From positions 1,364,001 to 1,428,000 of the forward strand of contig NZ_CP079218.1 in NCBI RefSeq assembly GCF_019317285.1: 64,000 nt of DNA. The letters run 5' to 3'. The notes beneath the pieces are model-generated. The model was not told the DNA's origin. It saw only the letters and a program-made list of their open reading frames with translations, and did no database searches. This stretch comes from Pedobacter sp. D749 (GTDB taxonomy: Bacteria; Bacteroidota; Bacteroidia; Sphingobacteriales; Sphingobacteriaceae). Shown here piece after piece: positions 7,760 to 15,135 of the stretch. Each line of letters opens with the position of its first letter. The first letter of the stretch is position 1. The translations under genes and the position numbers were made by a program.

Positions 7760-9112
7760 ATGGAACGTAGAGATTTTATCAAAAATGGTGCATTTACGGC
7801 GGCGGGTTTAACCATCCTGCCAACCGGGAGTTTATTTGCATCATCAAACAGTGGAAAAGTAAGATTAGGTTATATCGGTGTGGGGGCACGTGGTATGAGC
7901 CATATTTCTGAAGGTGCATTAAGAGATGATGTAGAAATTGTTGCCATTTGCGATACCCAGGAAAGCTCACTTAAAATCTGTCGTAATTTTATAGCCAAAA
8001 AAGGCAGGCCCGCAGCAACAGAGTATACTGGCGGCTTAGATGCTTATAAAAAACTTTTAGACCGTAAAGATATTGATGCTGTAATTATAGCAACACCCTG
8101 GCAGTTTCACCGCGACCAGGCGGTTGATGCCATGAAAGCAGGTAAATATGTGGGCTGCGAAGTAATTGCTGGTTTAACAGTCCAGGATCACTGGGATATT
8201 GTAAACACTTCTGAAAAAACAGGCATGCCTTACATGACTTTAGAGAACGTTTGCTACCGTAGAGATGTAATGGCGGCTTTAAATATGGTTAGGCAAGGCC
8301 TTTTCGGCGAGTTGGTGCATCTTGAAGGTGGCTATCAACATAACTTAAGAAATGTACTGTTTAACAACGGTAAAGATTATTATGGCGGTGGGGTAGAGTA
8401 CGGACCAAAAGCTTTAAGTGAAGCACAATGGCGTACGCAGTTTAACATCGATCAGGATGGTGATTTATATCCAACTCATGGCGTTGGCCCCTTAATGCAA
8501 TATGCTAACATTAACAGGGGAAATAGTTTTACCAGCCTGGTATCCTTCAGCTCTAAAGCTAAAGGATTGGCGGCTTATGTAGAAGAAATGTCTCCCGGCC
8601 ACCCTAATGCTAAAATTAATTATAAAAATGGCGATGTAACGACTACCATGATTAATTGTGCAAACGGCGAAACCGTATTGTTAAGCCACGATACACACTT
8701 GCCACGTCCATATTCTCTCGGTTTCAGGGTGCAGGGAACAAAAGGTCTTTGGATGGATGTAAATAAATCAGTATACATCGACCATAAATCAAAGAAAGAT
8801 GATGTATGGGATCCTGCCCAGGAGTGGTTTGCTAAATACGATCATCCACTTTGGAAAAAATATGAAGCAGAGGCTGTGGGAGCAGGTCACGGCGGTATGG
8901 ACTGGTTTGTATTTAACGGATTTATCCAGGCGGTAAAACAGAAAAAGCAAACACCAATTGACGTTTATGATTCAGTTACGATGAGTGTAATCACACCATT
9001 ATCCACCAAATCTTTAAAAGAAGGAAATATGCCGCAGAAATTCCCTGATTTTACCAAAGGAAAATGGAAGGATCGAAAAAATACTTTCGCTTTAGATGAT
9101 AGCGGTTTTTAG
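7760..9112 (+). CDS. GH109-type alpha-N-acetylgalactosaminidase (Gfo/Idh/MocA fold)
   Basis: The 450-residue protein carries a twin-arginine-type leader (MERRDFIKNGAFTAAGLTIL) and then a Rossmann NAD-binding domain (VRLGYIGVGARGMSHI). Several segments match GH109 enzymes such as Elizabethkingia NagA as I recall them: AVIIATPWQFHRDQAVDAMK, ENVCYRRDVMAALNMVRQG, LEGGYQHNLR, LPRPYSLGFRVQGTKGLWMD, DHPLWKKYEAEAVGAGHGGM, and the end FPDFTKGKWK. GH109 enzymes use bound NAD to hydrolyse terminal alpha-GalNAc from glycoconjugates. The TAT leader points to periplasmic action after folding with cofactor. A sugar kinase gene follows on the same strand, suggesting use of the released amino sugar. Confidence 0.9.
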   Translation: MERRDFIKNGAFTAAGLTILPTGSLFASSNSGKVRLGYIGVGARGMSHISEGALRDDVEIVAICDTQESSLKICRNFIAKKGRPAATEYTGGLDAYKKLLDRKDIDAVIIATPWQFHRDQAVDAMKAGKYVGCEVIAGLTVQDHWDIVNTSEKTGMPYMTLENVCYRRDVMAALNMVRQGLFGELVHLEGGYQHNLRNVLFNNGKDYYGGGVEYGPKALSEAQWRTQFNIDQDGDLYPTHGVGPLMQYANINRGNSFTSLVSFSSKAKGLAAYVEEMSPGHPNAKINYKNGDVTTTMINCANGETVLLSHDTHLPRPYSLGFRVQGTKGLWMDVNKSVYIDHKSKKDDVWDPAQEWFAKYDHPLWKKYEAEAVGAGHGGMDWFVFNGFIQAVKQKKQTPIDVYDSVTMSVITPLSTKSLKEGNMPQKFPDFTKGKWKDRKNTFALDDSGF

Positions 9113-9173
9113 TTCCGTTTGGGCTAATGCCCAATGTCATTAAGTTAAGACATTCGGTACAAGTAAAAATAAT

Positions 9174-9242
9174 TTAACCACAGATAGGAAGAATACACAC
9201 TGATAGGGAAATCCGTGTTTATTTGTGCTCATCTGTGGTTAA
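9174..9242. repeat. 12-bp palindromic repeat (TTAACCACAGAT type)
   Basis: TTAACCACAGAT at 9174-9185 and its exact complement at 9231-9242 face each other across a 45-nt spacer. It lies between the GH109 and kinase genes and has no T-tract, so it is more like a dispersed palindromic repeat than a terminator. It may form a hairpin in a shared transcript. Confidence 0.55.
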
Positions 9243-9368
9243 AAACACTTAATTTATGATATTAGGTAATGCCATATCCCTTACCCGCATAATTTAATAA
9301 GCAACTTAATCCAGGGGTTATTGTTATTAATTCCTGGAACAATTTTCATTCAAATAGACTACCATCTT

Positions 9369-10436
9369 ATGTTTCAAGCAGTATTAGGTGCTTACGGACT
9401 TAACGCCGAAAAATTTAAAATTGAACCTTTCGGCTCGGGCTTAATTAACCATACCTGGAAAGTTTACAGTGAAAAATTAGCCTATATCTTGCAAGAGGTG
9501 AATAAAGCGGTTTTTCGCCAGCCTCAAAATATTGCTCAGAATATTAAGACCTTAAAAAAATATCTCGATCAAACAGCGCCTGAATATCTGTTTGTTGCCC
9601 CAATAACCGCGGCAAATGGAGATGATTTTGTCGTTATTGATGATCATTTTTACAGGATTTTCCCATTTGTGGAAAATTCTTGCTCGATCGATTTTGTACA
9701 TCACCCTGAACAGGCTTATCATGCTGCCAGGCAGTTTGGTAAATTTACCCGGATGCTTAGAGCCTTTAACGTACAAAAATTAGAGCCCACCATCGAAGAT
9801 TTTCATAACCTGCCTTTACGCGTAGAACAATTTAAAACTGCATTAGCACAAGCTGGCGACGAAAGGATTAGTGAGGCAAAGTTTGCCATCGAAGAAATTA
9901 TCAGACATTACGATATAGAAGAACAGTTTGTACATATGGTAGATAGCGGCGCACTTAATTTACGGGTGATACACCACGATACCAAAATTAGCAACGTATT
10001 GCTACAGGCCGAAACCGGCGTGGGTTTATGCGTAATTGATTTGGATACCGTAATGCCGGGATACTTTATCAGCGATGTGGGTGATATGATGCGCACCTAT
10101 CTTTCTGAAGCCAATGAAGAAGAAAAGGATTTTAGCAAAATAGCCATCAGGGCAGATGTTTTTGCCGCAATACATAAAGGTTACATGGAAGAAATGAACC
10201 AGGTTTTGGCCTTTACCGAAAAACAATTCTTTATTTATTCAGGTAAATTTATGATTTATATGCAAGCGGTAAGGTTTATAGCGGATTTTTTAAATGGCGA
10301 CATTTACTATAAAACGAATTATCCTAAACACAACCTGATTAGGGGATTAAATCAGATCGATTTACTGAATAAGTACATGGCCAAAGAATCTGAATTTGAA
10401 GGAATTATTAAGAAGATTAATGATTTTCACGGGTAG
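9369..10436 (+). CDS. APH-fold sugar kinase, NahK-like (N-acetylhexosamine 1-kinase candidate)
   Basis: I start at ATG 9369, where the protein (355 residues) begins MFQAVLGAYGLNAEKFKIEP; the longer frame adds 16 residues without a good start. The fold is aminoglycoside phosphotransferase-like. GSGLINHTWKV forms the nucleotide loop, YILQEVN the lysine-poor strand typical of NahK proteins, HHDTKISN the catalytic loop (D204, N209), and VIDLDTVMPG the metal-binding DxD (D224, D226). The opening resembles Bifidobacterium NahK, which phosphorylates GalNAc and GlcNAc at C1. Its place behind a GH109 gene fits GalNAc activation in the cytoplasm. A different small-molecule kinase cannot be excluded. 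Confidence 0.65.
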   Translation: MFQAVLGAYGLNAEKFKIEPFGSGLINHTWKVYSEKLAYILQEVNKAVFRQPQNIAQNIKTLKKYLDQTAPEYLFVAPITAANGDDFVVIDDHFYRIFPFVENSCSIDFVHHPEQAYHAARQFGKFTRMLRAFNVQKLEPTIEDFHNLPLRVEQFKTALAQAGDERISEAKFAIEEIIRHYDIEEQFVHMVDSGALNLRVIHHDTKISNVLLQAETGVGLCVIDLDTVMPGYFISDVGDMMRTYLSEANEEEKDFSKIAIRADVFAAIHKGYMEEMNQVLAFTEKQFFIYSGKFMIYMQAVRFIADFLNGDIYYKTNYPKHNLIRGLNQIDLLNKYMAKESEFEGIIKKINDFHG

Positions 10437-11073
10437 CAAAATGGAGAAATCTGTTATTTCAATTCTAATTTTTTTTATTGAAAACTAACTTTAAGCATTG
10501 AAAGATCTCTATAGAAAGATCGTCATTGCGAGTAACCATCAGGTCTGTGGCCTGAAAAAAATAGGAATGACGTCCTATATACGCTTTCTAACGTATTAGG
10601 TTTAAGATTTTGCATCCTGCAAAACTCATTGAGCTAAGATGTCTAAGGTAGTCGTAAAAATTAAAGACTATGCAGTTTAATTAACCACCTTAGACACCTA
10701 AGAACATCTAATTCATTAAATAATCCTTTAGGCTTTCACACCATATAAGAACATGTAAGCTTATATGGTCCTTAAATGTCTTATATGGTCAAAAAAATAA
10801 CACTAAATATCAGTTATTTATATAAACGTCATTATAAGAAGGCACGACGAAGCAATCTATCATACTTATATTCTTGCTATAAAGATTGCTTCATCCAATG
10901 AAGAATTGGCTTCGCAATGACGACATTTCGAAAACCATTATTTCCTTAGATTCTTATATAATTCACATTGATTTTAACATAAATTATCCCTAAGAATAGC
11001 TTTATTCAACAAGCAAAGCGCAAACGTTTGATTGGTTAAACGGATTTGTTGCAAAAACTTTGTAATCAGGGAA
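10437..11073. other. Repeat-rich convergent intergenic region
   Basis: No coding ORF is seen in this 637-bp spacer between convergent genes. It contains a 10-bp inverted repeat (TGTCTAAGGT at 10640-10649 and complement at 10687-10696), a half element around 10515-10570 (GTCATTGCGAG ... GGAATGACG), and the fuller element annotated at 10827-10922. Confidence 0.55.
10827..10922. repeat. GTCATTGCGA-type inverted repeat element
   Basis: The left end (CGTCATTATAAGAAGGCACG, then ACGAAGCAATCT) is roughly mirrored by the right end (AGATTGCTTC ... TTCGCAATGACG). Elements with these ends, GTCATTGCGAG and GAAGCAATCT, are a widespread bacterial dispersed-repeat type; this copy is imperfect in the left arm. 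It is non-coding. Confidence 0.6.
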
Positions 11074-11541
11074 TTAAGCCCTTTGTTCTTCGCCAAGTCT
11101 TTCAAAATAATCTTCTCCATCAACTTCAGAATCGCTCAATTTATTGAGTTTAAATACCCAATATTTCATTAAGGGGTAATTAAAACCGTAAGAAACGATA
11201 CTATCAATTAAAAGCCTGCCAAGTTTATAATCTAAATTGAGGCTACTGTGCAATAAATAGGTGCCTGCTGATTTTAATGAGATACTTCCCAAAACCACGG
11301 TAAAAAATCGGATTAGCTGTCCGCTTGTAGAACTGCAATAGCCATCGTTACTCTTAAAAGCCCAAAAACGGTTAATGCAAAAGTTAACGATCCCACCAAG
11401 CGTGCCTGAGATTAAAATAGAAATGGTAAAGTGGATATGCAGCCATTCGGTTAGTAGTATCATTAATCCATAATCGGTAACACCACCAGAAAAAGCCGAT
11501 ACCTGCGCTTTGAGAAAAAGTTTAACAGACGCCCAGGTCAT
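11074..11541 (-). CDS. GtrA-family membrane protein
   Basis: The 155-residue protein matches the GtrA pattern: four hydrophobic helices, the opening FLKAQVSAFSGGVTDYGLM, the loop GTLGGIVNFCINRFWAFKS after helix 2, and a final helix ending NYPLMKYWVF. GtrA proteins are thought to move lipid-linked sugars, or act as small membrane partners, in cell-surface glycan synthesis. The start ATG at 11541 shares one base with the stop of the upstream CDP-alcohol phosphatidyltransferase gene (TAATG). The two are therefore translationally coupled and probably work on related membrane lipids. Confidence 0.85.
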   Translation of the reverse strand: MTWASVKLFLKAQVSAFSGGVTDYGLMILLTEWLHIHFTISILISGTLGGIVNFCINRFWAFKSNDGYCSSTSGQLIRFFTVVLGSISLKSAGTYLLHSSLNLDYKLGRLLIDSIVSYGFNYPLMKYWVFKLNKLSDSEVDGEDYFERLGEEQRA

Positions 11542-12242
11542 TATGTTTTCTCCTCCTTGTCTTTAGCATCGCCCGCTTTCAAAAGTTTAAAAGTATCGAT
11601 AATATTGATAACCAATAACAGCGATACCATCGCAATTGCGAAATAAGTAATAGCACCTGTAAATAAGGTTTCGGCAATTAAAATAAGCGAAATAATTACG
11701 CGTAATTCCGTCGGACCTAAATAGCCCGAATCGATTTGGTAAAAGCCGGTAATTTTATAACGCAGTTGAGAAATAATCATAGACCAACCGTATAATACCA
11801 CAAAAAGAAATGCGAAAATCTGTGTGCCACCATCGGCGTAATAATAATAGCCCAAACCGATCAGGATAATGCTGAGCCAATCCATCACAATATCAAGTGC
11901 AAAGCCATACCACTTACGGGGGATTTCACGAAAGTACGCCAGCCGGCCGTCAAGCGAATCGCCAAGCCAGTTGATCATAAAACCTAAAATTCCGACCAGC
12001 AAATAACTTTTTGCATAAAAACCAGCCAAAATAAAGCTTAAAAACACAATCAGCGATCCAATCATGCCAATCCCTGTCATCATATTGGGCGTGATCCACT
12101 TAGGAACCCTTTGAAGCAAAAATAAGATCAGTGCTTGCTCGCCTTTTCTTAAAATATTTGTCCTCTCGCGGTCTGCAAATACCCTTTTGCCATCTAAATG
12201 GTCTTTTTTTAGTTTAATAATAGCCTCCAATTTAAGTGCCAA
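11541..12242 (-). CDS. CDP-alcohol phosphatidyltransferase family enzyme
   Basis: The 233-residue integral membrane protein contains the family's acidic signature at GDSLDGRLAYFREIPRKWYG followed by FALDIVMDW. The D..DG start and the two trailing Asp (LDIVMD) are in place, although the usual DGxxAR Arg is replaced by Tyr. It has about six hydrophobic helices. Such enzymes transfer a phosphatidyl group from CDP-diacylglycerol to an alcohol; the acceptor is not evident. An in-frame stop at 12249-12251 limits the start to TTG at 12242, since the next Met is inside the first helix. It is coupled to the GtrA gene by a one-base overlap. Confidence 0.8.
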   Translation of the reverse strand: MALKLEAIIKLKKDHLDGKRVFADRERTNILRKGEQALILFLLQRVPKWITPNMMTGIGMIGSLIVFLSFILAGFYAKSYLLVGILGFMINWLGDSLDGRLAYFREIPRKWYGFALDIVMDWLSIILIGLGYYYYADGGTQIFAFLFVVLYGWSMIISQLRYKITGFYQIDSGYLGPTELRVIISLILIAETLFTGAITYFAIAMVSLLLVINIIDTFKLLKAGDAKDKEEKT

Positions 12243-12388
12243 CCAAAATTACGCCAAATAGAATGGCCGTTTCCGGTCGGTAAAATTTTAAACTGATCTT
12301 CTTTGGAATACCTTTAGAATAATAAGTTATTCGTTTTAGCTTCCCCGATCTGACCAGGTAAGTAAACAATAAAGCAAATAACATAAAA

Positions 12389-13195
12389 TTATTTTACAAT
12401 TCCGGCGAAGCGCTGGTAAAATACTGTTGGACTATTCTCATTTTTTGGGGCATATTTACCTGCGATGATGGGTATGTAAATTACGCGTCTTCTGCTTTCT
12501 TCACCACGTATGGCCGATTCTGCTACCCTGTGCCATAACCTGCCATCGTGGATGGTTAAATCTCCAGCTTCGGGTAATATCGATACTTCTTCAGCATCTG
12601 GTTTATTATCCAGGAAATATTTTTTGCGGAAAAGCATCTGGTAAATACTTTGTTTGTGTGTGCCGGGAATTATTTTTAATCCGCCATTTTCAGGTTTTAA
12701 GGTACTCAGGTGAATGCCTATATTGAGCATTGGGTTTAGTTTAGCACCATAAAAAATATCCCTTAAACCATCCGTGTGCCAGCCCATTTTGCTGAATTTG
12801 CTTTCAGGACCATTAATGTAATGGTTAAATACCATGCCGTCTTTTTCTTCTGTGCCCAGGCGTGCACCATCACCTGCCAATTGCAGCAGGGCAGTAAAGC
12901 GTGGGTCTAATAATAGTCCGCTTAAGGTTTGATGTTGTTGATTAATAAAAGCAAAACGCTGTACAATTGCTGAACCATCAAGGTCTTTTCCGTATTTAAT
13001 TGGCACGCCGTTTATTTTTCTAATATCTTCCTGTATCCATTTTTGTTCTACTTGTTTAGAAGCATCAATAATCGATGAAACCGTATCGGGCTTGATGAAA
13101 TTCTTGAAATGGATAAACCCATGTATGTTAAAAAAATCAATCTGTTCTTTTGTTAATTGTTCAGATAAGGTAAAGGTTGGATACGATGTGGCCAT
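12389..13195 (-). CDS. Phytanoyl-CoA dioxygenase (PhyH) family protein
   Basis: I place the start at ATG 13195 (MATSYPTFTLSEQLTKEQID); the longer frame adds a hydrophobic, unlikely 22-residue lead. The 268-residue protein shows the PhyH opening (FFNIHGFIHFKNFI) and the iron ligands HxD in GWHTDGL. The distal His is in LTIHDGRLWHRVAES and the 2-oxoglutarate Arg in RRRVIYIPI. It is therefore an Fe(II)/2-oxoglutarate-dependent oxygenase in the cytoplasm. The substrate is unknown. It stands alone, with repeat-filled spacers on its 5' side. Confidence 0.85.
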   Translation of the reverse strand: MATSYPTFTLSEQLTKEQIDFFNIHGFIHFKNFIKPDTVSSIIDASKQVEQKWIQEDIRKINGVPIKYGKDLDGSAIVQRFAFINQQHQTLSGLLLDPRFTALLQLAGDGARLGTEEKDGMVFNHYINGPESKFSKMGWHTDGLRDIFYGAKLNPMLNIGIHLSTLKPENGGLKIIPGTHKQSIYQMLFRKKYFLDNKPDAEEVSILPEAGDLTIHDGRLWHRVAESAIRGEESRRRVIYIPIIAGKYAPKNENSPTVFYQRFAGIVK

Positions 13196-13481
13196 GTGTA
13201 AAAAATTAAAAGATTTAGGAAAAAGGATAATTAGGGAAAGTGTTATGCGCAGCAACAGCACATTCGCATCGGCGAGTGGTTCGGTACTGAAGTGAAATAA
13301 AACAATTTTGTTTTATTATACATATTCTATAGAATTAGTAGTATTTAATACAAACGTAACATATTTTTAATATTCCGGAGAATTTTATTTCAAATATTTT
13401 AAAATATTTTTTTTGGAAGGAGTTGCGGTAGGGTACAGGTGTGCAAATAAAGGCTACTGTACTCGTTTTATTTTAATTTTA

Positions 13482-14169
13482 TCCGTGGTGTTGGATGTTA
13501 CCATCTGGCACTCAGGTCCGTTACAGATTCATTTTTTAAGTGAAACAGATCTTTTATTATTTGGAGCGCAATTGTAGTTGTAATAGGATACTTTGTTCCC
13601 GTGTTTCGCTTTACGCTTCGCTTCGTCGTGCCTCCTTGCTGCAGGGTATCGCTGCACCCGGAGCTAAATGGCCTAAACAGTATTTCATTTTTAGGGTTGC
13701 ATAGTGTACTCACCTTTGTTCTTAAACCAGACAGTAGCGGCAGCCTCCGATTTTTCTATCGGAGCTATAGCGAATGGCGGGACTGTAAACCGCCAAAGGC
13801 ACAGGCCCCTCATTTTCTAAATAAGTAATTTATTTCAGTCGGTGAGACAGCAACAGACAGGATAATGTTAGGACGCATCCAGGGGTCTTCGACTCCGCTA
13901 CCATAGACAGAATCTATCAGTACACCGTCATTCTCGCGTAGGCGGGAATCTTAAAGCGCTTGCATTGCGATTCCCAATCAAGTTGGGAATGACGATTCCT
14001 CGCAGACATAATCCGCTAAAAGAATCTATCATTCATATTGATTTTTATACCATAAATACCCCTCAGACTTACATAATATCTATGGTGTTGGATGTTACCA
14101 CCCGACACTCATACATCAAACAGGATAATTCACGAAAATGAGGTGTGTGATTAGTTATATGGTAACATC
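13482..14169. repeat. Repeat-bounded non-coding segment, possible decayed mobile element
   Basis: The core TGGTGTTGGATGTTACCA (18 bp) occurs within imperfect 33-bp direct repeats at 13482-13514 and 14079-14111. An inverted copy of GATGTTACCA (TGGTAACATC) lies at 14160-14169, so 14091-14169 can form a long-armed hairpin. The 600 bp between the direct repeats holds only short ORFs with no recognisable product. This could be a miniature or decayed transposable element; no transposase is seen. Confidence 0.45.
13899..14047 (+). repeat. Dispersed repeat copy 1 (inverted relative to 49260-49461)
   Basis: This stretch runs from ACCATAGACAGAATCTATCA through CGTCATTCTCGC...GGCGGGAATCTTAAAGCGCT and GGGAATGACGATTCCTCGCA to the end CATTCATATTGATTTTTA. 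It is nearly identical to the reverse complement of 49260-49461. The distal copy carries roughly 50 additional bases in the middle. It contains its own small palindrome (GATTCCCAATC around AGTTGGGAATGACG). It does not code for protein. Confidence 0.8.
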
Positions 14170-14184
14170 TGACTGTACATGGAA

Positions 14185-14973
14185 CTAAGTTTTATAAATC
14201 CCTGCGGCCATTTTTTCGATGAATCCCTTAGGCAAGATTCTATTGGCATATACACTGATGATATTGGTAAAACCTGGAATAATTTCAGATTTCCCTGCGA
14301 ACATTCCTTTTATGGCAATTTCTGCCACATCATCAGGCTTCATATTAAACTTCTCTGCCATTTTATTAAAAGCATCCAGTCCGGCGCGGTGTGCAAAACC
14401 CGTATCAACAGGGCCAGGACTCAGGCAGCTCACTGAAACCGGACCATCTTTCAGTTCGAATCTTAATGCCCTGGTAAAAGATAAAATAAAGGCTTTAGTT
14501 GCCGAATAAATGGCTAAAGTTGGTACCGCCTGATAGGCAGCAGTACTGCAAACGTTGAGTATATATGATTTTTTTTCTGCTGAAAGGATTGGAAGTAATA
14601 AATGGCATAATGAGGTTACTGTAGTCATATTTAACTGGCACATTTCTAACTGGGTACTTAAATCCAGCTCTGCAAATTTGCCCCACAATCCATAACCTGC
14701 ATTGTTAATCAGGATATTAACGGCATAATTGTTTGCTGTTATCCAGTTTAATACAGCTTTTGGCGCTTCAATATGGCTAAGATCGATCGCCAGGCTGTGC
14801 ACTTCAACCCCATATTGATTTTTAATCGCTGATTGTAAAACACTTAATTCATCAGCCGAACGGGCAATAAGCAACAAGTTGATTTTTCTTCTGGCCAGCG
14901 CAATGGCCATCGATTTGCCAATACCTTTGCTGGCTCCGGTGATCATTGCGTACATCATCTTTGTTTCCAACAT
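14185..14973 (-). CDS. Short-chain dehydrogenase/reductase (DltE/YqjQ-like)
   Basis: The 262-residue protein has the classical SDR layout: cofactor loop TGASKGIG near residue 14, ILINNAGYG in the middle, the serine of NVCSTAAYQ, the catalytic YSATK, and SPGPVDTGF after it. The arginine in LLLIARSADEL favours NADP(H). Substrate is unknown; related proteins are annotated as general oxidoreductases for lipid or sugar compounds. Start is ATG 14973; a second Met 5 residues on (MMYAMITGAS) is also plausible. It has no operon partner. Confidence 0.85.
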   Translation of the reverse strand: MLETKMMYAMITGASKGIGKSMAIALARRKINLLLIARSADELSVLQSAIKNQYGVEVHSLAIDLSHIEAPKAVLNWITANNYAVNILINNAGYGLWGKFAELDLSTQLEMCQLNMTTVTSLCHLLLPILSAEKKSYILNVCSTAAYQAVPTLAIYSATKAFILSFTRALRFELKDGPVSVSCLSPGPVDTGFAHRAGLDAFNKMAEKFNMKPDDVAEIAIKGMFAGKSEIIPGFTNIISVYANRILPKGFIEKMAAGIYKT

Positions 14974-15109
14974 CTTTTTACTCCAAACAGTTTAACGCAA
15001 ATATCAAATAAATTAAATCTTATGCCTTATTTTATTTTAAAATGATGAATGATTAACAGCAGGTAGGTATCTTTTTTGATTTATTATTTTTAACGAGTCT
15101 AAATAATGT

Positions 15110-15117
15110 TAGCTTTG
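15110..15117 (+). promoter_or_regulatory. Candidate -7 box of the siderophore receptor operon
   Basis: TAGCTTTG matches the Bacteroidota TAnnTTTG -7 consensus. It lies 18 bases before the ATG at 15136, predicting a very short leader. A well-spaced -33 TTTG is not evident, and I could not identify a Fur box by eye. Confidence 0.5.
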
Positions 15118-15135
15118 CCGAAATTTAGAAATTGC

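Noticed and set aside
10501..10922. CRISPR-like array suggested by repeated GTCATTGC phrases
   Set aside because: Only degenerate, palindromic copies with irregular spacing are present and no cas genes are nearby; they are dispersed REP-type repeats.
13498..13828. Overlapping ORFs of 71 and 75 residues in the repeat region
   Set aside because: They cover palindromic, repeat-bounded DNA on opposite strands, have no recognisable features, and are probably chance ORFs.
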